From Actinoallomurus soli (lineage in GTDB: Bacteria; Actinomycetota; Actinomycetes; Streptosporangiales; Streptosporangiaceae), in NCBI RefSeq assembly GCF_024055715.1, contig NZ_JAMXMV010000007.1:62001-126000 (forward strand): a stretch of DNA of 64,000 bases, in the 5' to 3' direction. Made by a program: the position numbers and the translations under genes. Of this stretch, positions 50,459 through 59,454 are shown in pieces. Position 1 is the first letter of the stretch. The number at the start of each line of letters is the position of its first letter. The notes below the pieces were generated by a model. That model did not search any database. It was given only the letters and a program-made list of their open reading frames with translations, and had not been told where the DNA came from.

Positions 50459-52006
50459 TCAGTTCGGGGTGAGGGCGCGGCCGGGCAGCGCGCCGGTCAG
50501 GGCTCCCCCGGCCAGGACGGGCACCCCGCCGACGAGGACGTGGTCGACGCCTTCGGCGGGGGTGCGCGGGGATTCGTAGGTCGAGCGGTCGGTGACCGTA
50601 CGGGGGTCGAGGACGACGAGGTCGGCCGCGAAGCCGCGGCGGACGAGGCCACGGTCGAGCAGGCGGAACCGGCGCGCGGCGTGCGCGGACATGTGCACCG
50701 CCGCCTGTTCCCAGGTCCAGTCGCCGAGCTCGCGCACGTGCCGGGCCAGGAGCCGGGCGAACGCACCCCAGCCGCGCGGGTGTGGGTGGCCGCCCTGGTA
50801 GATGGCGTCCGAGCCGGTGGTCTGCGCGGGGTGGCGCAGCAGGGCTCGTACCGACTCCTCGGTGTTGGTCGGCGGCTGCCCGAACACGCACCCGGCCTCC
50901 AGGCGGGTCGCCACGAGCAGCTCGCAGCAGAACTCGCCCGGGGAGCGGCCCGCCCGCTCGGCGGCCTCGGGCAGCGTCAGGCCCTCGGCCCAGCGCAGGT
51001 CGTCGGCCGGCACGTGCGACAGCGTGATGCGCGGCCACAGGTCGGCCGTCCACTCCCCTTCCAGCCGCCGGCGTACGGCGGGGTCGGCCAGCGCCTCCAG
51101 GGTCGCGTCCAGGTCGGCGACGGGAAGCCAGCCGGGCAGGGTGACCAGCGTCAGGGTGCTGGATCCGCGCAGGTAGGGGTAGTTGTCGAAGGTCAGGTCG
51201 ATGCCCTTCGCCCGCGCGTCGTCCACCATCGCGATCAGGTGGTCGCGGGGGCCGTGGTAGTGGGAGACGTGCGCCGCGACCCCGCCGGCCTCCGCGATCC
51301 GGCGCACCTCGGCCATCCCGTCGCCGGCCTTGGCCTCGTACCCCCGCATGTGCGTGACGTACGGCAGGCCGGCCGCGGCGACCGGCGCGCACAGCGCGGC
51401 GATCTCGCCGGCCTCGGCGTACGCGCCGGGGAAGTACTCCAGGCCGGTGGACAGGCCCGCCGCGCCCTCCTCCAGGCCGCGTTCGACGTCGCGGAGCATG
51501 GCGGCCAGTTCGTCGGCGTCGGGCGCGCGGCGGGCGGCGCCGAGCGCGTTGCGCCGGATCGTCCCGTGCGGGAGCAGGTAGACCGTGTGGAGGGGAAGGC
51601 GGCGGTCGTAGCCGGCGAGCAGCTCCGCGACCGTCACCGGGCCGTCGTCGAGGCCGGGGTGCCGGCCGTTGACCGGCGCGAAGTACCGCGAGACGTACGC
51701 CAGCGTCGCCGCGCTCGCCGGGGCGAAGGAGACGCCGTCCTGGCCGAGCACGAAGGCGGTGACGCCCTGGCGCAGGGCGGCGAGCTGGACCTCGGGATCG
51801 AAGACCGCGGCGTCGCCGTGGACGTGCGTGTCGATGAACCCCGGCATGACGTACCGGCCGGTCGCGTCGATCTCCGTCGCCGCCTGGACCCCGGGCAGCG
51901 AGCCGATCTCGGTGATCCGGTCCCCGGAGATCGCGATGTCGGCGCGGAAGGCGGGCGAGCCGGTCCCATCGACCACCCACCCACCACGAATCACCGCATC
52001 AGCCAT
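50459..52006 (-). CDS. N-acyl-D-amino-acid deacylase (D-aminoacylase)
   Basis: A 515-residue amidohydrolase of the D-aminoacylase family. It has the metal motif FIDTHVHGD (HxH) at about residues 58-66, THMRGYE, HVSHYHG, GLSTGLEYFPG and the late GSDAIYQ carrying the catalytic aspartate, plus N- and C-terminal beta-sandwich segments (VVDGTGSPAFRADIAI; FAADLVVLDP). It removes N-acyl groups from D-configured amino acids; D-glucosaminate derivatives fit this stereochemistry. It is the first gene of the 13-gene operon; the IclR-type repeats lie about 91 bp upstream. Confidence 0.9.
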   Translation of the reverse strand: MADAVIRGGWVVDGTGSPAFRADIAISGDRITEIGSLPGVQAATEIDATGRYVMPGFIDTHVHGDAAVFDPEVQLAALRQGVTAFVLGQDGVSFAPASAATLAYVSRYFAPVNGRHPGLDDGPVTVAELLAGYDRRLPLHTVYLLPHGTIRRNALGAARRAPDADELAAMLRDVERGLEEGAAGLSTGLEYFPGAYAEAGEIAALCAPVAAAGLPYVTHMRGYEAKAGDGMAEVRRIAEAGGVAAHVSHYHGPRDHLIAMVDDARAKGIDLTFDNYPYLRGSSTLTLVTLPGWLPVADLDATLEALADPAVRRRLEGEWTADLWPRITLSHVPADDLRWAEGLTLPEAAERAGRSPGEFCCELLVATRLEAGCVFGQPPTNTEESVRALLRHPAQTTGSDAIYQGGHPHPRGWGAFARLLARHVRELGDWTWEQAAVHMSAHAARRFRLLDRGLVRRGFAADLVVLDPRTVTDRSTYESPRTPAEGVDHVLVGGVPVLAGGALTGALPGRALTPN

Positions 52007-52096
52007 ATCTCACCCCTTAGGTAACGAAACCCCCGAAAAGCGGCGTTCGTCCGCATGGCAGGCGACGTTAGGAGCCGGGGAGCCGGGCGCGCCAGA

Positions 52097-52125
52097 TCTG
52101 CAACACAGAATTTTGCGATGCAGAA
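52097..52125 (-). promoter_or_regulatory. Candidate IclR operator upstream of the operon
   Basis: On the minus strand, TTCTGCATCGCA is followed after three bases by TTCTGTGTTGCA, two similar 12-mers with a 15-bp period, and TCTGCA/TGCAGA also form an outer inverted repeat. The site is AT-richer than its surroundings and lies about 91 bp upstream of the deacylase start. The encoded IclR protein is the likely binder. Confidence 0.55.
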
Positions 52126-52226
52126 CGTGATCTATCGCCGCAGGTCACAGGGGTTTACGAGCGAGCGTAGCGCCCGATTCGACCCGCCGGCCCGGCCCCA
52201 AAGGGGCGGTTTCAGACCCCGCGGGC

Positions 52227-52799
52227 TTACGGCACGCGACCCAGGCGGCAGTCGTCCTTGAGGTCCATCTTGTTGGCGAGGACCGGGTACCCGTCGCGCT
52301 CCCGCGCGTGCACGAAGACCACCGGCGCCCGGCCCCGGACCTCGAGGTACGCCGCGCCCGTCCGGCACAGGGCCAGGGCGTCCGGCGAGTTCGCGTCGGT
52401 GGCGGGCAGGTCGGTGTAGACGCGCAGGATCGGCGCGGTCCAGATCACCTCGCGCACGTGCCCGGCGGCCCGGGGATCCGCGCTCCGGTAGTACGCGACG
52501 GCCGCCGTGTCCCGGGCGTCGTCACGCCCCGCCGGCACGGTCGGCGCCGCGCTGGGCGCCGCCGGTGTCGGCCGTTCCCCCTCGACCACCGGCCGGCCCG
52601 GCCGCCGGTGCGGGGCGGACGGGGTGAGCACGACGGCCACCAGCACGAGCCCGGTCGCCCCGCCGAGCAGCAGGCACACCGGGCGTACGACGGAGACCGG
52701 CAGCAGCCGGACGAGCATGCCGGGCACACCGGCGCGCGGCCGCACGTGTCGCCCCCTCCGGCCCCCTGATCGAGTCACGCGTGGAATACTCCGCCGCAC
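52227..52799 (-). CDS. Hypothetical membrane-anchored protein
   Basis: About 190 residues: a basic N-terminus, one hydrophobic segment (residues about 38-58, VCLLLGGATGLVLVAVVLTP), a Pro/Ala-rich linker, then an extracytoplasmic domain with two cysteines (LALCRTGAAYLEVRG and LKDDCRLGRV) that may form a disulfide. No family recognised. The start is uncertain; a Met at about residue 28 (MLVRLLPV) would give a shorter N-terminus. It is divergent from the 52820 gene with overlapping 5-prime ends if both take their longest start. Confidence 0.55.
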   Translation of the reverse strand: MRRSIPRVTRSGGRRGRHVRPRAGVPGMLVRLLPVSVVRPVCLLLGGATGLVLVAVVLTPSAPHRRPGRPVVEGERPTPAAPSAAPTVPAGRDDARDTAAVAYYRSADPRAAGHVREVIWTAPILRVYTDLPATDANSPDALALCRTGAAYLEVRGRAPVVFVHARERDGYPVLANKMDLKDDCRLGRVP

Positions 52800-52819
52800 C
52801 GCACCGACCGACCCACTCG

Positions 52820-53464
52820 ATGGCCGATTCTTCGACCGTCCTTGACTCCCCGATGGAAACCCCGCACTTTCCCCTTGTGGACATCGACCGCCTGGACCAG
52901 AGCACCAAGGACGACCTGAAGCAGCGAAATCTGTTCCTACGGCAGCGTGGTACGCCCACGGTCGTGGAGATCCGTGTGGCCGACGGCAGTCCCACCGGGC
53001 TTCTCATCGGCTGGGCCGAGCAGGTAGAACATCCGTCTTTCCCGGGAACGCTCGCCTGGCGGGACCACGCTCGTCGTGCCACACTGCAGGCCGGCTACTG
53101 GCACCGTCGAGTCGACGCCCCGTACGACGGGATGGAGGGGACTGAGACGGAGTCGCTCGAGCTGGCCATCTCAGAGATACTCGACCGCGCTTCGTACGGG
53201 GACGTCCTAGCCGCCCATGAGAGGGCATCCGGCAGGGTGGAGACCTACACCGCCACGATCCATGAGGAACAGGCAGAATGGCTGGCCGACTGCGACGAGC
53301 CGAAAGGCATGACCCACCGTGGTGGCGGCAAGATCGAACTCACCAACATCGCCGTCGCCTACCTTCGAGGCTCACCACGAAATACGCCGTACGTCGACGC
53401 CAGTAACCAGTTCTACTTCGATCGGTGGGAGGACCCCTACCAACTCACGCTCGAACGCACCTGA
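52820..53464 (+). CDS. Hypothetical protein of the low-GC patch
   Basis: About 214 residues, soluble, acidic, with no family I recognise. Segments such as LFLRQRGTPTVVEIRVADG and YTATIHEEQAEWLADCDEPKGM look folded rather than random. The gene is noticeably less GC-rich than the core genome, with third positions often A or T, like its kinase and recombinase neighbours, which suggests recent acquisition. The start could be ATG 52781, 52820 or 52853; none has a good ribosome-binding site. Confidence 0.55.
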   Translation: MADSSTVLDSPMETPHFPLVDIDRLDQSTKDDLKQRNLFLRQRGTPTVVEIRVADGSPTGLLIGWAEQVEHPSFPGTLAWRDHARRATLQAGYWHRRVDAPYDGMEGTETESLELAISEILDRASYGDVLAAHERASGRVETYTATIHEEQAEWLADCDEPKGMTHRGGGKIELTNIAVAYLRGSPRNTPYVDASNQFYFDRWEDPYQLTLERT

Positions 53465-53594
53465 ACCCCGTCACACGAGGTCAGGGCTCGGCAGCTCCGA
53501 CACACCTTCTTACAGCGCGATGCGCTCGCGGAGCGTGCCGCGCTGGGCGGGCAGTCCGTCCCCGAGGGAGAGACCGAGGATGGGGAATCCGAAT

Positions 53595-54728
53595 CTATCG
53601 GGAGCCGTTGCCCAACAGTATTTCGATGAAAGCTATAACCCCTACGAAGATCACGATGAATGCCAGCCCCCCGATAATACATCCAGCGTCTGTCCTCAAG
53701 AATTCAGAAAGAGAAGTAGTTCTTTTTGGCTCGTCGACGGGCCTTCTGATCACATCGCCTGCCTCGGCTGAGGCAGGGACGTCATCTGGTCGGGAGGTAG
53801 CGACGGTGATCCCTGTCGTAGCCGACAGTTCAACCTCCCCATTGGTCTCCGCCGGTGGGGGGATGCGGCTCGGTCCGACGGCGTGGGCGTGGTCGAGTCG
53901 TCGTAGTGCCTGGGCGAGGGCGGCGGCGTTCGGGTACCGCTGTGCGGGGTCCTTGCGCAGCAAGGTCAGTACGAGGTCGTCCCAGGCGGATGGGATGGTC
54001 GTGGAGACGGAGCTGGGGGCGGGGGGTTCCTGGGTGAGGTGAGCCGAGAGATAGCCCACGGTGTCGGGGGCCTGGAAGGGCAGTCGGCCTGTGATCAGCT
54101 CGAAGAGGAGACAGCCGAGCGCGTACAGATCGCTGCGCGGTTCCGGGAGGCCGCGTGCTTGTTCGGGCGCCATGTAGGGGGGTGTGCCCACGATGAAGCC
54201 GGTCTGGGTGATTCGGTCCGCGGTCGCGTAGGGGTCGGCCGCCCTCGCGATGCCGAAGTCGAGGACCTTCACGTTGCCGGACGGCGTGATCAGGATGTTG
54301 GACGGCTTGATGTCCCGGTGCATGATTCCGGCGTTGTGCGCGTCAGCGAGGGCGTCACCTATCTGCGCGCCCCATCGGGCCGCGTCCGGCAAGGCGACGG
54401 CGCCTCGGCGCAGCATCGCGTCCAGGCCCTCGCCTCGGAGCAGTTCCATTACCAGGAACGGGACCCGTTCGTTTCCCGCGCCGGTCTCGCCGAGGTCGTG
54501 GATGGTGACGATGTTGGCATGCTGCAGTTGGGCGGTGATCCGTGCCTCGCGCAGGAATCTGGCGCGCGCCTCGTCGCCGCGGCTTCCGCCACCGGCGAGT
54601 AGGGAGATCACCTTGACCGCGACGTTCCGGCCCAGCGTCTCGTCCTGCGCCTCCCATACTTGCCCCATTCCGCCCTCGCCGAGTTGTCGCACCACCCGGT
54701 AACGGCCCCCGAGGAGCTGGTCTTGCAC
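53595..54728 (-). CDS. Membrane-anchored serine/threonine protein kinase
   Basis: A 377-residue Hanks-type kinase. P-loop LGEGGMGQVWEA, catalytic lysine in VAVKVISLL, the catalytic loop MHRDIKPSNIL, DFGIARA and the APE segment MAPEQARG are all present, so it should be active. After the domain (residues 10-270) comes a linker and a C-terminal membrane helix CIIGGLAFIVIFVGVIAFIEILLG, with almost nothing outside. GTG 54728 is the start. It lies next to a broken second kinase gene and remnants of a recombinase. Confidence 0.9.
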   Translation of the reverse strand: MQDQLLGGRYRVVRQLGEGGMGQVWEAQDETLGRNVAVKVISLLAGGGSRGDEARARFLREARITAQLQHANIVTIHDLGETGAGNERVPFLVMELLRGEGLDAMLRRGAVALPDAARWGAQIGDALADAHNAGIMHRDIKPSNILITPSGNVKVLDFGIARAADPYATADRITQTGFIVGTPPYMAPEQARGLPEPRSDLYALGCLLFELITGRLPFQAPDTVGYLSAHLTQEPPAPSSVSTTIPSAWDDLVLTLLRKDPAQRYPNAAALAQALRRLDHAHAVGPSRIPPPAETNGEVELSATTGITVATSRPDDVPASAEAGDVIRRPVDEPKRTTSLSEFLRTDAGCIIGGLAFIVIFVGVIAFIEILLGNGSR

Positions 54729-54730
54729 TG

Positions 54731-55081
54731 TTACGCCTCTCCCGTTTCGAACATTCCTGTCCCTCCTGCCGGCGAACCAGCGCGATGGGGATCATGACGC
54801 GATCGCGAAGGCGACACACCCAGCATGCGCGGACCGCCGTCGGTGTTCTCGTCGATGTCGAACACCGTGGTGATCCCGGGGTGGTTCAAGGTGGCGAGAT
54901 CCCGCTCTCCCACCGGAATCGCGCCACCTCGGCCCCGCCGCCCCCCGCTCAGCGAGAGGATCTTGACCGCGACCGGGCGGAGCAGGCGCAGGTCGACGCC
55001 CTGCCAGACCTCACCCGTGCCGCCCTGGCCGAGAGGCGCATCCCGTCGATATCGTCCGGCCGACTCCAAACCACTGCGCAT
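54731..55081 (-). pseudogene. Truncated serine/threonine kinase gene (N-lobe only)
   Basis: The frame encodes a kinase N-lobe, [20 protein letters not shown] and VAVKILSLSGG, followed by a disrupted RRGRGG stretch and then LNHPGITTVFDIDENTDGG, which belongs to the same domain. After DGG the sequence departs and stops at 54731, so the catalytic loop, DFG and C-lobe are missing. The stop lies 2 bp before the intact kinase gene's start. It is most likely the relic of a duplicated or rearranged kinase gene. Confidence 0.7.
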
Positions 55082-55119
55082 CGGCTCTCCTCGGCCTGGA
55101 AGGCGCTGGCCAGATGGAC

Positions 55120-55360
55120 ATGAATGTTCGCTGGATCAGCATAGGCCCGGCTTCGGCGACGGCGTGGGCGACGCGTTCGGCGGTGAAGGTGCGTTCCATC
55201 GCGGCGAACAGGGCCAGGAGTAGAAAGGCGATGCGGCCCATGCCTTCATCGGCGGTGTTGATGGGCAGCGGATCGGCCGGTGACCGTACGCCGATCCCCT
55301 CGTCGAACAGGCGATCAGGAAGATGACCCCATGAACATGGGCATCACGTCGATCGACGAA
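55120..55360 (-). pseudogene. Remnant of a serine site-specific recombinase
   Basis: One minus-strand frame (about 55120-55331) encodes [19 protein letters not shown], then [19 protein letters not shown] and [18 protein letters not shown], which is the second half of a resolvase/invertase catalytic domain. The preceding AHVHGVI lies in a different frame (about 55300-55365), so a frameshift separates them. The sequence loses similarity after VAEAG, and the N-terminal catalytic serine and the C-terminal DNA-binding domain are gone. It marks this spot as a former mobile-element or integration site. Confidence 0.68.
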
Positions 55361-55442
55361 TTGGCGAAAGAGCCGCGTCCCCATGGCCAGAACACGGGAA
55401 CTTACGACTCAGACCGCTTAGTTCTCGGTTTCGGCGAGCCCG

Positions 55443-55580
55443 CAGGCTGGGCGGGAACCGGATGCCCAGGCGCTGCTCGGTGGCCGCGGTGGTCTGAACG
55501 TCGACGGGCTCGGCGCCCAGCCAGTGGGTCTCGATCTGCTCGGCGGTCAGGCGTGGGCGTACGTACTCGTTCGCGGTCCG
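55443..55580 (-). pseudogene. Fragment resembling a SUKH/SMI1-KNR4 family protein
   Basis: A minus-strand stretch encodes LTAEQIETHWLGAEPVDVQT and then TAATEQRLGIRFPPSL. The last part matches the start of SMI1/KNR4 (SUKH-1) domains, which typically read ExxxAEARLGxRLPPSYRAF. Nothing follows that continues the domain, and no start codon with support was found. SUKH proteins are often immunity proteins of toxin systems, so this may be a leftover immunity gene in the same decayed patch as the recombinase. Confidence 0.4.
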
Positions 55581-55585
55581 TACAC

Positions 55586-56290
55586 CTAGGGCAGGGAGGC
55601 GACGAGTTCGGAGACGGGCTTGCGGGCGCCGGTGTAGAAGGGGATCTCCTCGCGGACGTGCCGACGGGCCGTCGCGCCGCGCAGGTGGCGCATGAGGTCG
55701 ACGATACGGTGCAGTTCGTCCGCCTCGAAGGCCAGGATCCACTCGTAGTCGTTCAGCGAGAACGACGCGACCGTGTTGGCCCGCACGTCGGGGTAGCCGC
55801 GCGCCATCATCCCGTGCTCGGCGAGCATCGCGCGGCGCTCCTCGTCGGGCAGGAGGTACCACTCGTACGACCGGACGAACGGGTACACGGAGAGGTACGC
55901 GCGCGGCTCCTCGTCGGCGAGGAAGGCGGGGATGTGGCTCTTGTTGAACTCGGCCGGGCGGTGCAGGGCCATCACCGACCACACCGGCTCGGAGGCGCGG
56001 CCGAGCGCCGTACGGCGGAAGCGGTGGTAGATCTCCTGCAGGTCGTCGGAGCTCGGCGCGTGCCACCAGAACATGTAGTCGGCGTCGGCGCGCAGCCCGG
56101 CGACGTCGTACAGGCCGCGGGTCGTGACGTCCTTGGCCGCCGCCTGCTCGAGCAGGTCCTCGACCTCACGGGCGACCGCGGCGCGGTCGGCCTCGGCCAG
56201 GTCGCGGGCCCGGAACACCGACCACATGGTGTACCGGATGACCTGGTTGAGCTCCCGTGCCTTCGGTCGGCCCGTCTCTGCGGCACTCAC
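55586..56290 (-). CDS. hemQ: Coproheme decarboxylase HemQ (chlorite dismutase family)
   Basis: A 234-residue chlorite-dismutase-like protein that performs the last step of the coproporphyrin-dependent pathway, turning coproheme into haem b with hydrogen peroxide. The segments [43 protein letters not shown] and [18 protein letters not shown] are family signatures; the active-site tyrosine is in [12 protein letters not shown]. It follows hemY and hemE on the same strand, spaced 39 and 57 bp, forming a haem operon hemE-hemY-hemQ. Length is normal for actinobacteria. Confidence 0.93.
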   Translation of the reverse strand: MSAAETGRPKARELNQVIRYTMWSVFRARDLAEADRAAVAREVEDLLEQAAAKDVTTRGLYDVAGLRADADYMFWWHAPSSDDLQEIYHRFRRTALGRASEPVWSVMALHRPAEFNKSHIPAFLADEEPRAYLSVYPFVRSYEWYLLPDEERRAMLAEHGMMARGYPDVRANTVASFSLNDYEWILAFEADELHRIVDLMRHLRGATARRHVREEIPFYTGARKPVSELVASLP

Positions 56291-56329
56291 GGTCGCACTC
56301 CTCTTCGCTGTTCGGGGGAACGCCCGGGG

Positions 56330-57787
56330 TCACACGGGCCGGTCGCCGACCGGCTCGGCACCCCGGTTCGATTGTCCCCGACCGTTCAGATGGTCGAGCA
56401 CCCGGGCCGCCGCGACCCGGGCGGACGCGACGCAGGCGGGAACGCCGACGCCGTCGTAGGCCGCGCCGCAGAGCGCCACGCCGGGCAGTGCGGCGACCGC
56501 CGCGCGGATCCGCGCGACCCGGTCGAGGTGCCCGACGGCGTACTGCGGCAGCCCGCCGCCCCATCGGGTGACCCGCGTGTCGATGGGCAGCTCGGTGACC
56601 TCGGCGGTGCGGGCCAGCTCGGTCATGGCCGCGGCCGTCAGCTCCTCGTCGGAGCGCTGGAGGGCGAACTCGTCGCCGTACCGGCCGATCGAGCAGCGCG
56701 CGACCACCAGGTCGGGTGAGCCGTCGGTGAGGTGCGGCCACTTCGTGGTGCTGAACGTCACGGCCTTGACCTCGCGCGTCTCGACGGCGGGCACGAGGTA
56801 GCCGCTGCGGCGCGGCCGCTCGGGGAAGGCCGTGCCGGAGTAGGCCAGCGTGATGATCGCCATACTGGCGTACTCGACGCGGTCGAGCTCGGCCGCCGCG
56901 GCCGGGGACTCCTCCTTCAGGAGGCGTCCGGCGGGCCGGGCGGGCACCGCGAGGACGACGGCGTCGACGTCGAGGGCCTCGGGGGCGCGGGCGGGCCCGA
57001 TCGTCAGCCGCCAGCCGCCGGGCGTACGGGCCAGCTCGCGGACCATCGCCTCGGTGCGCACGTCGGCCCCGAGGTCGGCGAGTCCCGCGGCCAGCGCGCC
57101 GGGCAGCGAACCCATGCCGTCGACGAGCGTCGTGAAGACCGGCCCGGGGTCGGCGGGCGCCGCCGCGACGACGGAGCGGGCGGCGTTGATCAGGGACCGG
57201 TGGCTGCGGGACGCGGCGGCCAGCCCGCCCATCGTCGCCTCGAACGACAGCTCCTCGACCCGCCCGGCGTAGACCCCGCCGAGCAGCGGCTCCACCAGGC
57301 GGTCCACCACCTCGCGGCCGACCCGCGCGCCGACGTAGTCGGCCACCGACACGTCCTCGCCGCGCGGGGTCTCGGGGCGGACCAGGTCGAGCGGCACCCG
57401 GGCCAGGCCGGCGGGCGAGAGGACCTGGGAGCGGGCGAGGGCGGTCAGGTCGGCGGGCACGCCCATCACCTGACCGGCGGGCATGGGGTGCAGCGCGCCC
57501 CGGCTCCAGATCGCCGAGGACGTGGTGCCGGGGAAGGCGAGCCGCTCGCCGAGCCCGAGCTCGCGGGCGAGCTCCAGGCCCTCGGGGCGGCGCGCGAGCA
57601 TCGCCTCGGCGCCCTCGTCCACGGCGACGCCCGCGATCTCGCTCACCCGGAGCTTGCCCCCGACGTCCGGCGTCCCCTCCAGGAGGGTGACGCGGACGCC
57701 CTTCTTCGCCAGCTCGTACGCGGCGGTCAGCCCGGCGACGCCCCCGCCGACGACGGCGACGCGGCCGCGATGCGACTCATCGGTCAT
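56330..57787 (-). CDS. hemY: Coproporphyrinogen III oxidase (HemY/HemG-like, FAD)
   Basis: A 485-residue flavoprotein. The Rossmann motif VAVVGGGVAGLTAAYELAKKG begins near residue 9, and the C-terminal FAD segment ALCGAAYDGVGVPACVASARVAA is present. In the actinobacterial route it oxidises coproporphyrinogen III to coproporphyrin III before HemH and HemQ. The ATG 57787 (MTDESHRG) is preferred to the one three codons upstream. The ferrochelatase gene is not in this window. Confidence 0.92.
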   Translation of the reverse strand: MTDESHRGRVAVVGGGVAGLTAAYELAKKGVRVTLLEGTPDVGGKLRVSEIAGVAVDEGAEAMLARRPEGLELARELGLGERLAFPGTTSSAIWSRGALHPMPAGQVMGVPADLTALARSQVLSPAGLARVPLDLVRPETPRGEDVSVADYVGARVGREVVDRLVEPLLGGVYAGRVEELSFEATMGGLAAASRSHRSLINAARSVVAAAPADPGPVFTTLVDGMGSLPGALAAGLADLGADVRTEAMVRELARTPGGWRLTIGPARAPEALDVDAVVLAVPARPAGRLLKEESPAAAAELDRVEYASMAIITLAYSGTAFPERPRRSGYLVPAVETREVKAVTFSTTKWPHLTDGSPDLVVARCSIGRYGDEFALQRSDEELTAAAMTELARTAEVTELPIDTRVTRWGGGLPQYAVGHLDRVARIRAAVAALPGVALCGAAYDGVGVPACVASARVAAARVLDHLNGRGQSNRGAEPVGDRPV

Positions 57788-57844
57788 GGCTTCCACGATG
57801 GCAGACGGTCCGGGCGATGGGCGTTCAGGGGCGCGTGTCGGCGG

Positions 57845-58906
57845 TCAGCGCGCCGACTCCTCGTGGACGAAGTCGACGAGCCGGGTCAGCTTGTCGGGGT
57901 CGGCCGCGGGCGGCACGCCGTGGCCGAGGTTGAAGACGTGGCCCTCGGCGGTGCGGCCGCGGGCGAGCACGTCGCGGGTGCGCTCGGCGATGACGTCCCA
58001 GGGGGCGAACAGGATCGCCGGGTCGAGGTTGCCCTGCAGCGCCTTGCCGGGCCCGACGCGCAGGACCGCCTCGTCGAGGGGCACCCGCCAGTCGACGCCG
58101 ACGACGTCGGCGCCGGCCTCGCCCATCAGGCCGAGGAGCTCACCCGTGCCGACGCCGAAGTGGATGCGCGGCACATCGTACGGCTCCAGCGCCTCGAAGA
58201 TCTTGCGGCTGTACGGCAGCACCGACGCCCGGTAGTCCTGCGGGCCGACGGCGCCGGCCCACGAGTCGAACAGCTGGATCGCGCGCGCCCCCGCCTCGAC
58301 CTGGACCTTCAGGAAGGTCGCGGCGATGTCGGCGAGCCGGTCGAGCAGCCGGGCCCACAGCTCGGGCTCGCCGTACATCATCGCCTTGGTCCGGTCGTGG
58401 GTCTTGGACGGACCGCCCTCGATGAGGTACGACGCGAGCGTGAACGGGGCGCCGGCGAACCCGATGAGCGGAGTGCCGCCGAGCTCGCCGGTGAGCGCCC
58501 CGACCGCCTCGGTGACGAAGGAGACGTCGCCGGGCTCGAGCGGGCGCAGCCGGTCGACGGCGGCGGCGTCACGGATCGGGTCGGCGATGACCGGGCCGAC
58601 GCCGGGCTTGAGGTCGAGGTCGACGCCGATCGCCTTGAGCGGCACGACGATGTCGCTGAAGAAGACGGCCGCGTCGACGGCGTAGCGCCGGACGGGCTGC
58701 ATCGTGATCTCGACGATGAGGTCGGGCCGGGCGCACGCCTCGAGCATGGGGATGCCCGCACGCGCCTCGCGGTACTCCGGCAGGGCGCGGCCCGCCTGGC
58801 GCATGAACCACACGGGCGTGTACGGCACCGGCCGGCGGCGGCAGGCGAGCAGGAAGGGGCTCTCCTCGCCCGGCCCCGAGGCGGCCGTGGCGCTGTCTTG
58901 CGGCAT
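57845..58906 (-). CDS. hemE: Uroporphyrinogen decarboxylase
   Basis: A 353-residue URO-D that removes four carboxyl groups from uroporphyrinogen III. The signature [16 protein letters not shown] is near residues 28-43 and carries the conserved Arg residues; [17 protein letters not shown] and the late FNLGHGVPP follow. The ATG 58906 has AGGAG upstream; a GTG 17 codons earlier is in frame but unlike homologues. It is first in the hemE-hemY-hemQ operon. Confidence 0.94.
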   Translation of the reverse strand: MPQDSATAASGPGEESPFLLACRRRPVPYTPVWFMRQAGRALPEYREARAGIPMLEACARPDLIVEITMQPVRRYAVDAAVFFSDIVVPLKAIGVDLDLKPGVGPVIADPIRDAAAVDRLRPLEPGDVSFVTEAVGALTGELGGTPLIGFAGAPFTLASYLIEGGPSKTHDRTKAMMYGEPELWARLLDRLADIAATFLKVQVEAGARAIQLFDSWAGAVGPQDYRASVLPYSRKIFEALEPYDVPRIHFGVGTGELLGLMGEAGADVVGVDWRVPLDEAVLRVGPGKALQGNLDPAILFAPWDVIAERTRDVLARGRTAEGHVFNLGHGVPPAADPDKLTRLVDFVHEESAR

Positions 58907-59211
58907 GACAGTGCTCTCCTGTCTGGCTTCCCGCGGAAGGTCATGGGCTTGAGGCACGCTCTGGATCGTCCCACGAAACGACGAGCCCCGCGCATCGCCC
59001 TGTGGACGACCCCGCTGGAACGGTCCCGGACCGGTTCGCGGTCCCGTACGATGTGGTGCCCGCGCGGGCGGCCGGGGAGCGCCGCCGGGGCGTGGCCCTA
59101 CGTCCGTTATGAGAATCTTCAGGACACGCCGAGCGAGGTCCTGCGAACACGGCGGGGCGCATGCGAACGTGTGAACGCTCCCCCTGCCGAATCGAGGGAG
59201 GTCACCGAGAG
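58907..59211. other. Non-coding gap between hemE and the zinc-ribbon gene
   Basis: This 305-bp divergent region must hold both promoters. I see an AT-richer TTATGAGAATCTTCAGGACA at about 59107-59126 and GTACGATGT at about 59046 as possible -10 areas, but no clear operator or conserved RNA structure. Confidence 0.4.
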
Positions 59212-59388
59212 ATGGCCCTCACACGTCATTGTTCCGCCTGTGGCGGCGAACGCCGCTTCGAGCAGCCGCCGTGCGCGGACGACCACGGCGCGGACTGCCC
59301 CGAGTGGGCGTGTGCGGACTGCGGCATGGCGATCCTGATCGGCGACGCGCCGGAGGCTCCGGTCACCGCCCGTTCCGAGGCCGCCTGA
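59212..59388 (+). CDS. Small zinc-ribbon protein
   Basis: A 58-residue protein beginning [21 protein letters not shown] and continuing [16 protein letters not shown]. The two CxxC pairs form a likely zinc ribbon; the tail is Ala/Glu-rich. ATG 59212 has GAGGGAGGTCACC upstream. Its position before a DUF3000-like gene and RNase D suggests a conserved actinobacterial neighbourhood, but no function is known. Confidence 0.75.
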   Translation: MALTRHCSACGGERRFEQPPCADDHGADCPEWACADCGMAILIGDAPEAPVTARSEAA

Positions 59389-59454
59389 GGCCCCTGTGCT
59401 GATGTGCCCGTCGAAGCGTTCCGAGGTGTGCCCGGTGGATCGGCCGTACGCCCG

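Noticed and set aside
54731-55081. Short regulatory or pseudokinase protein encoded by the kinase fragment
   Set aside because: Possible, but the disrupted N-lobe sequence and the abrupt loss of similarity fit a relic better than a selected protein.
55344-55580. C-terminal extension fused to HemQ
   Set aside because: The SUKH-like sequence is in a different frame from hemQ and follows its stop codon; hemQ ends normally.
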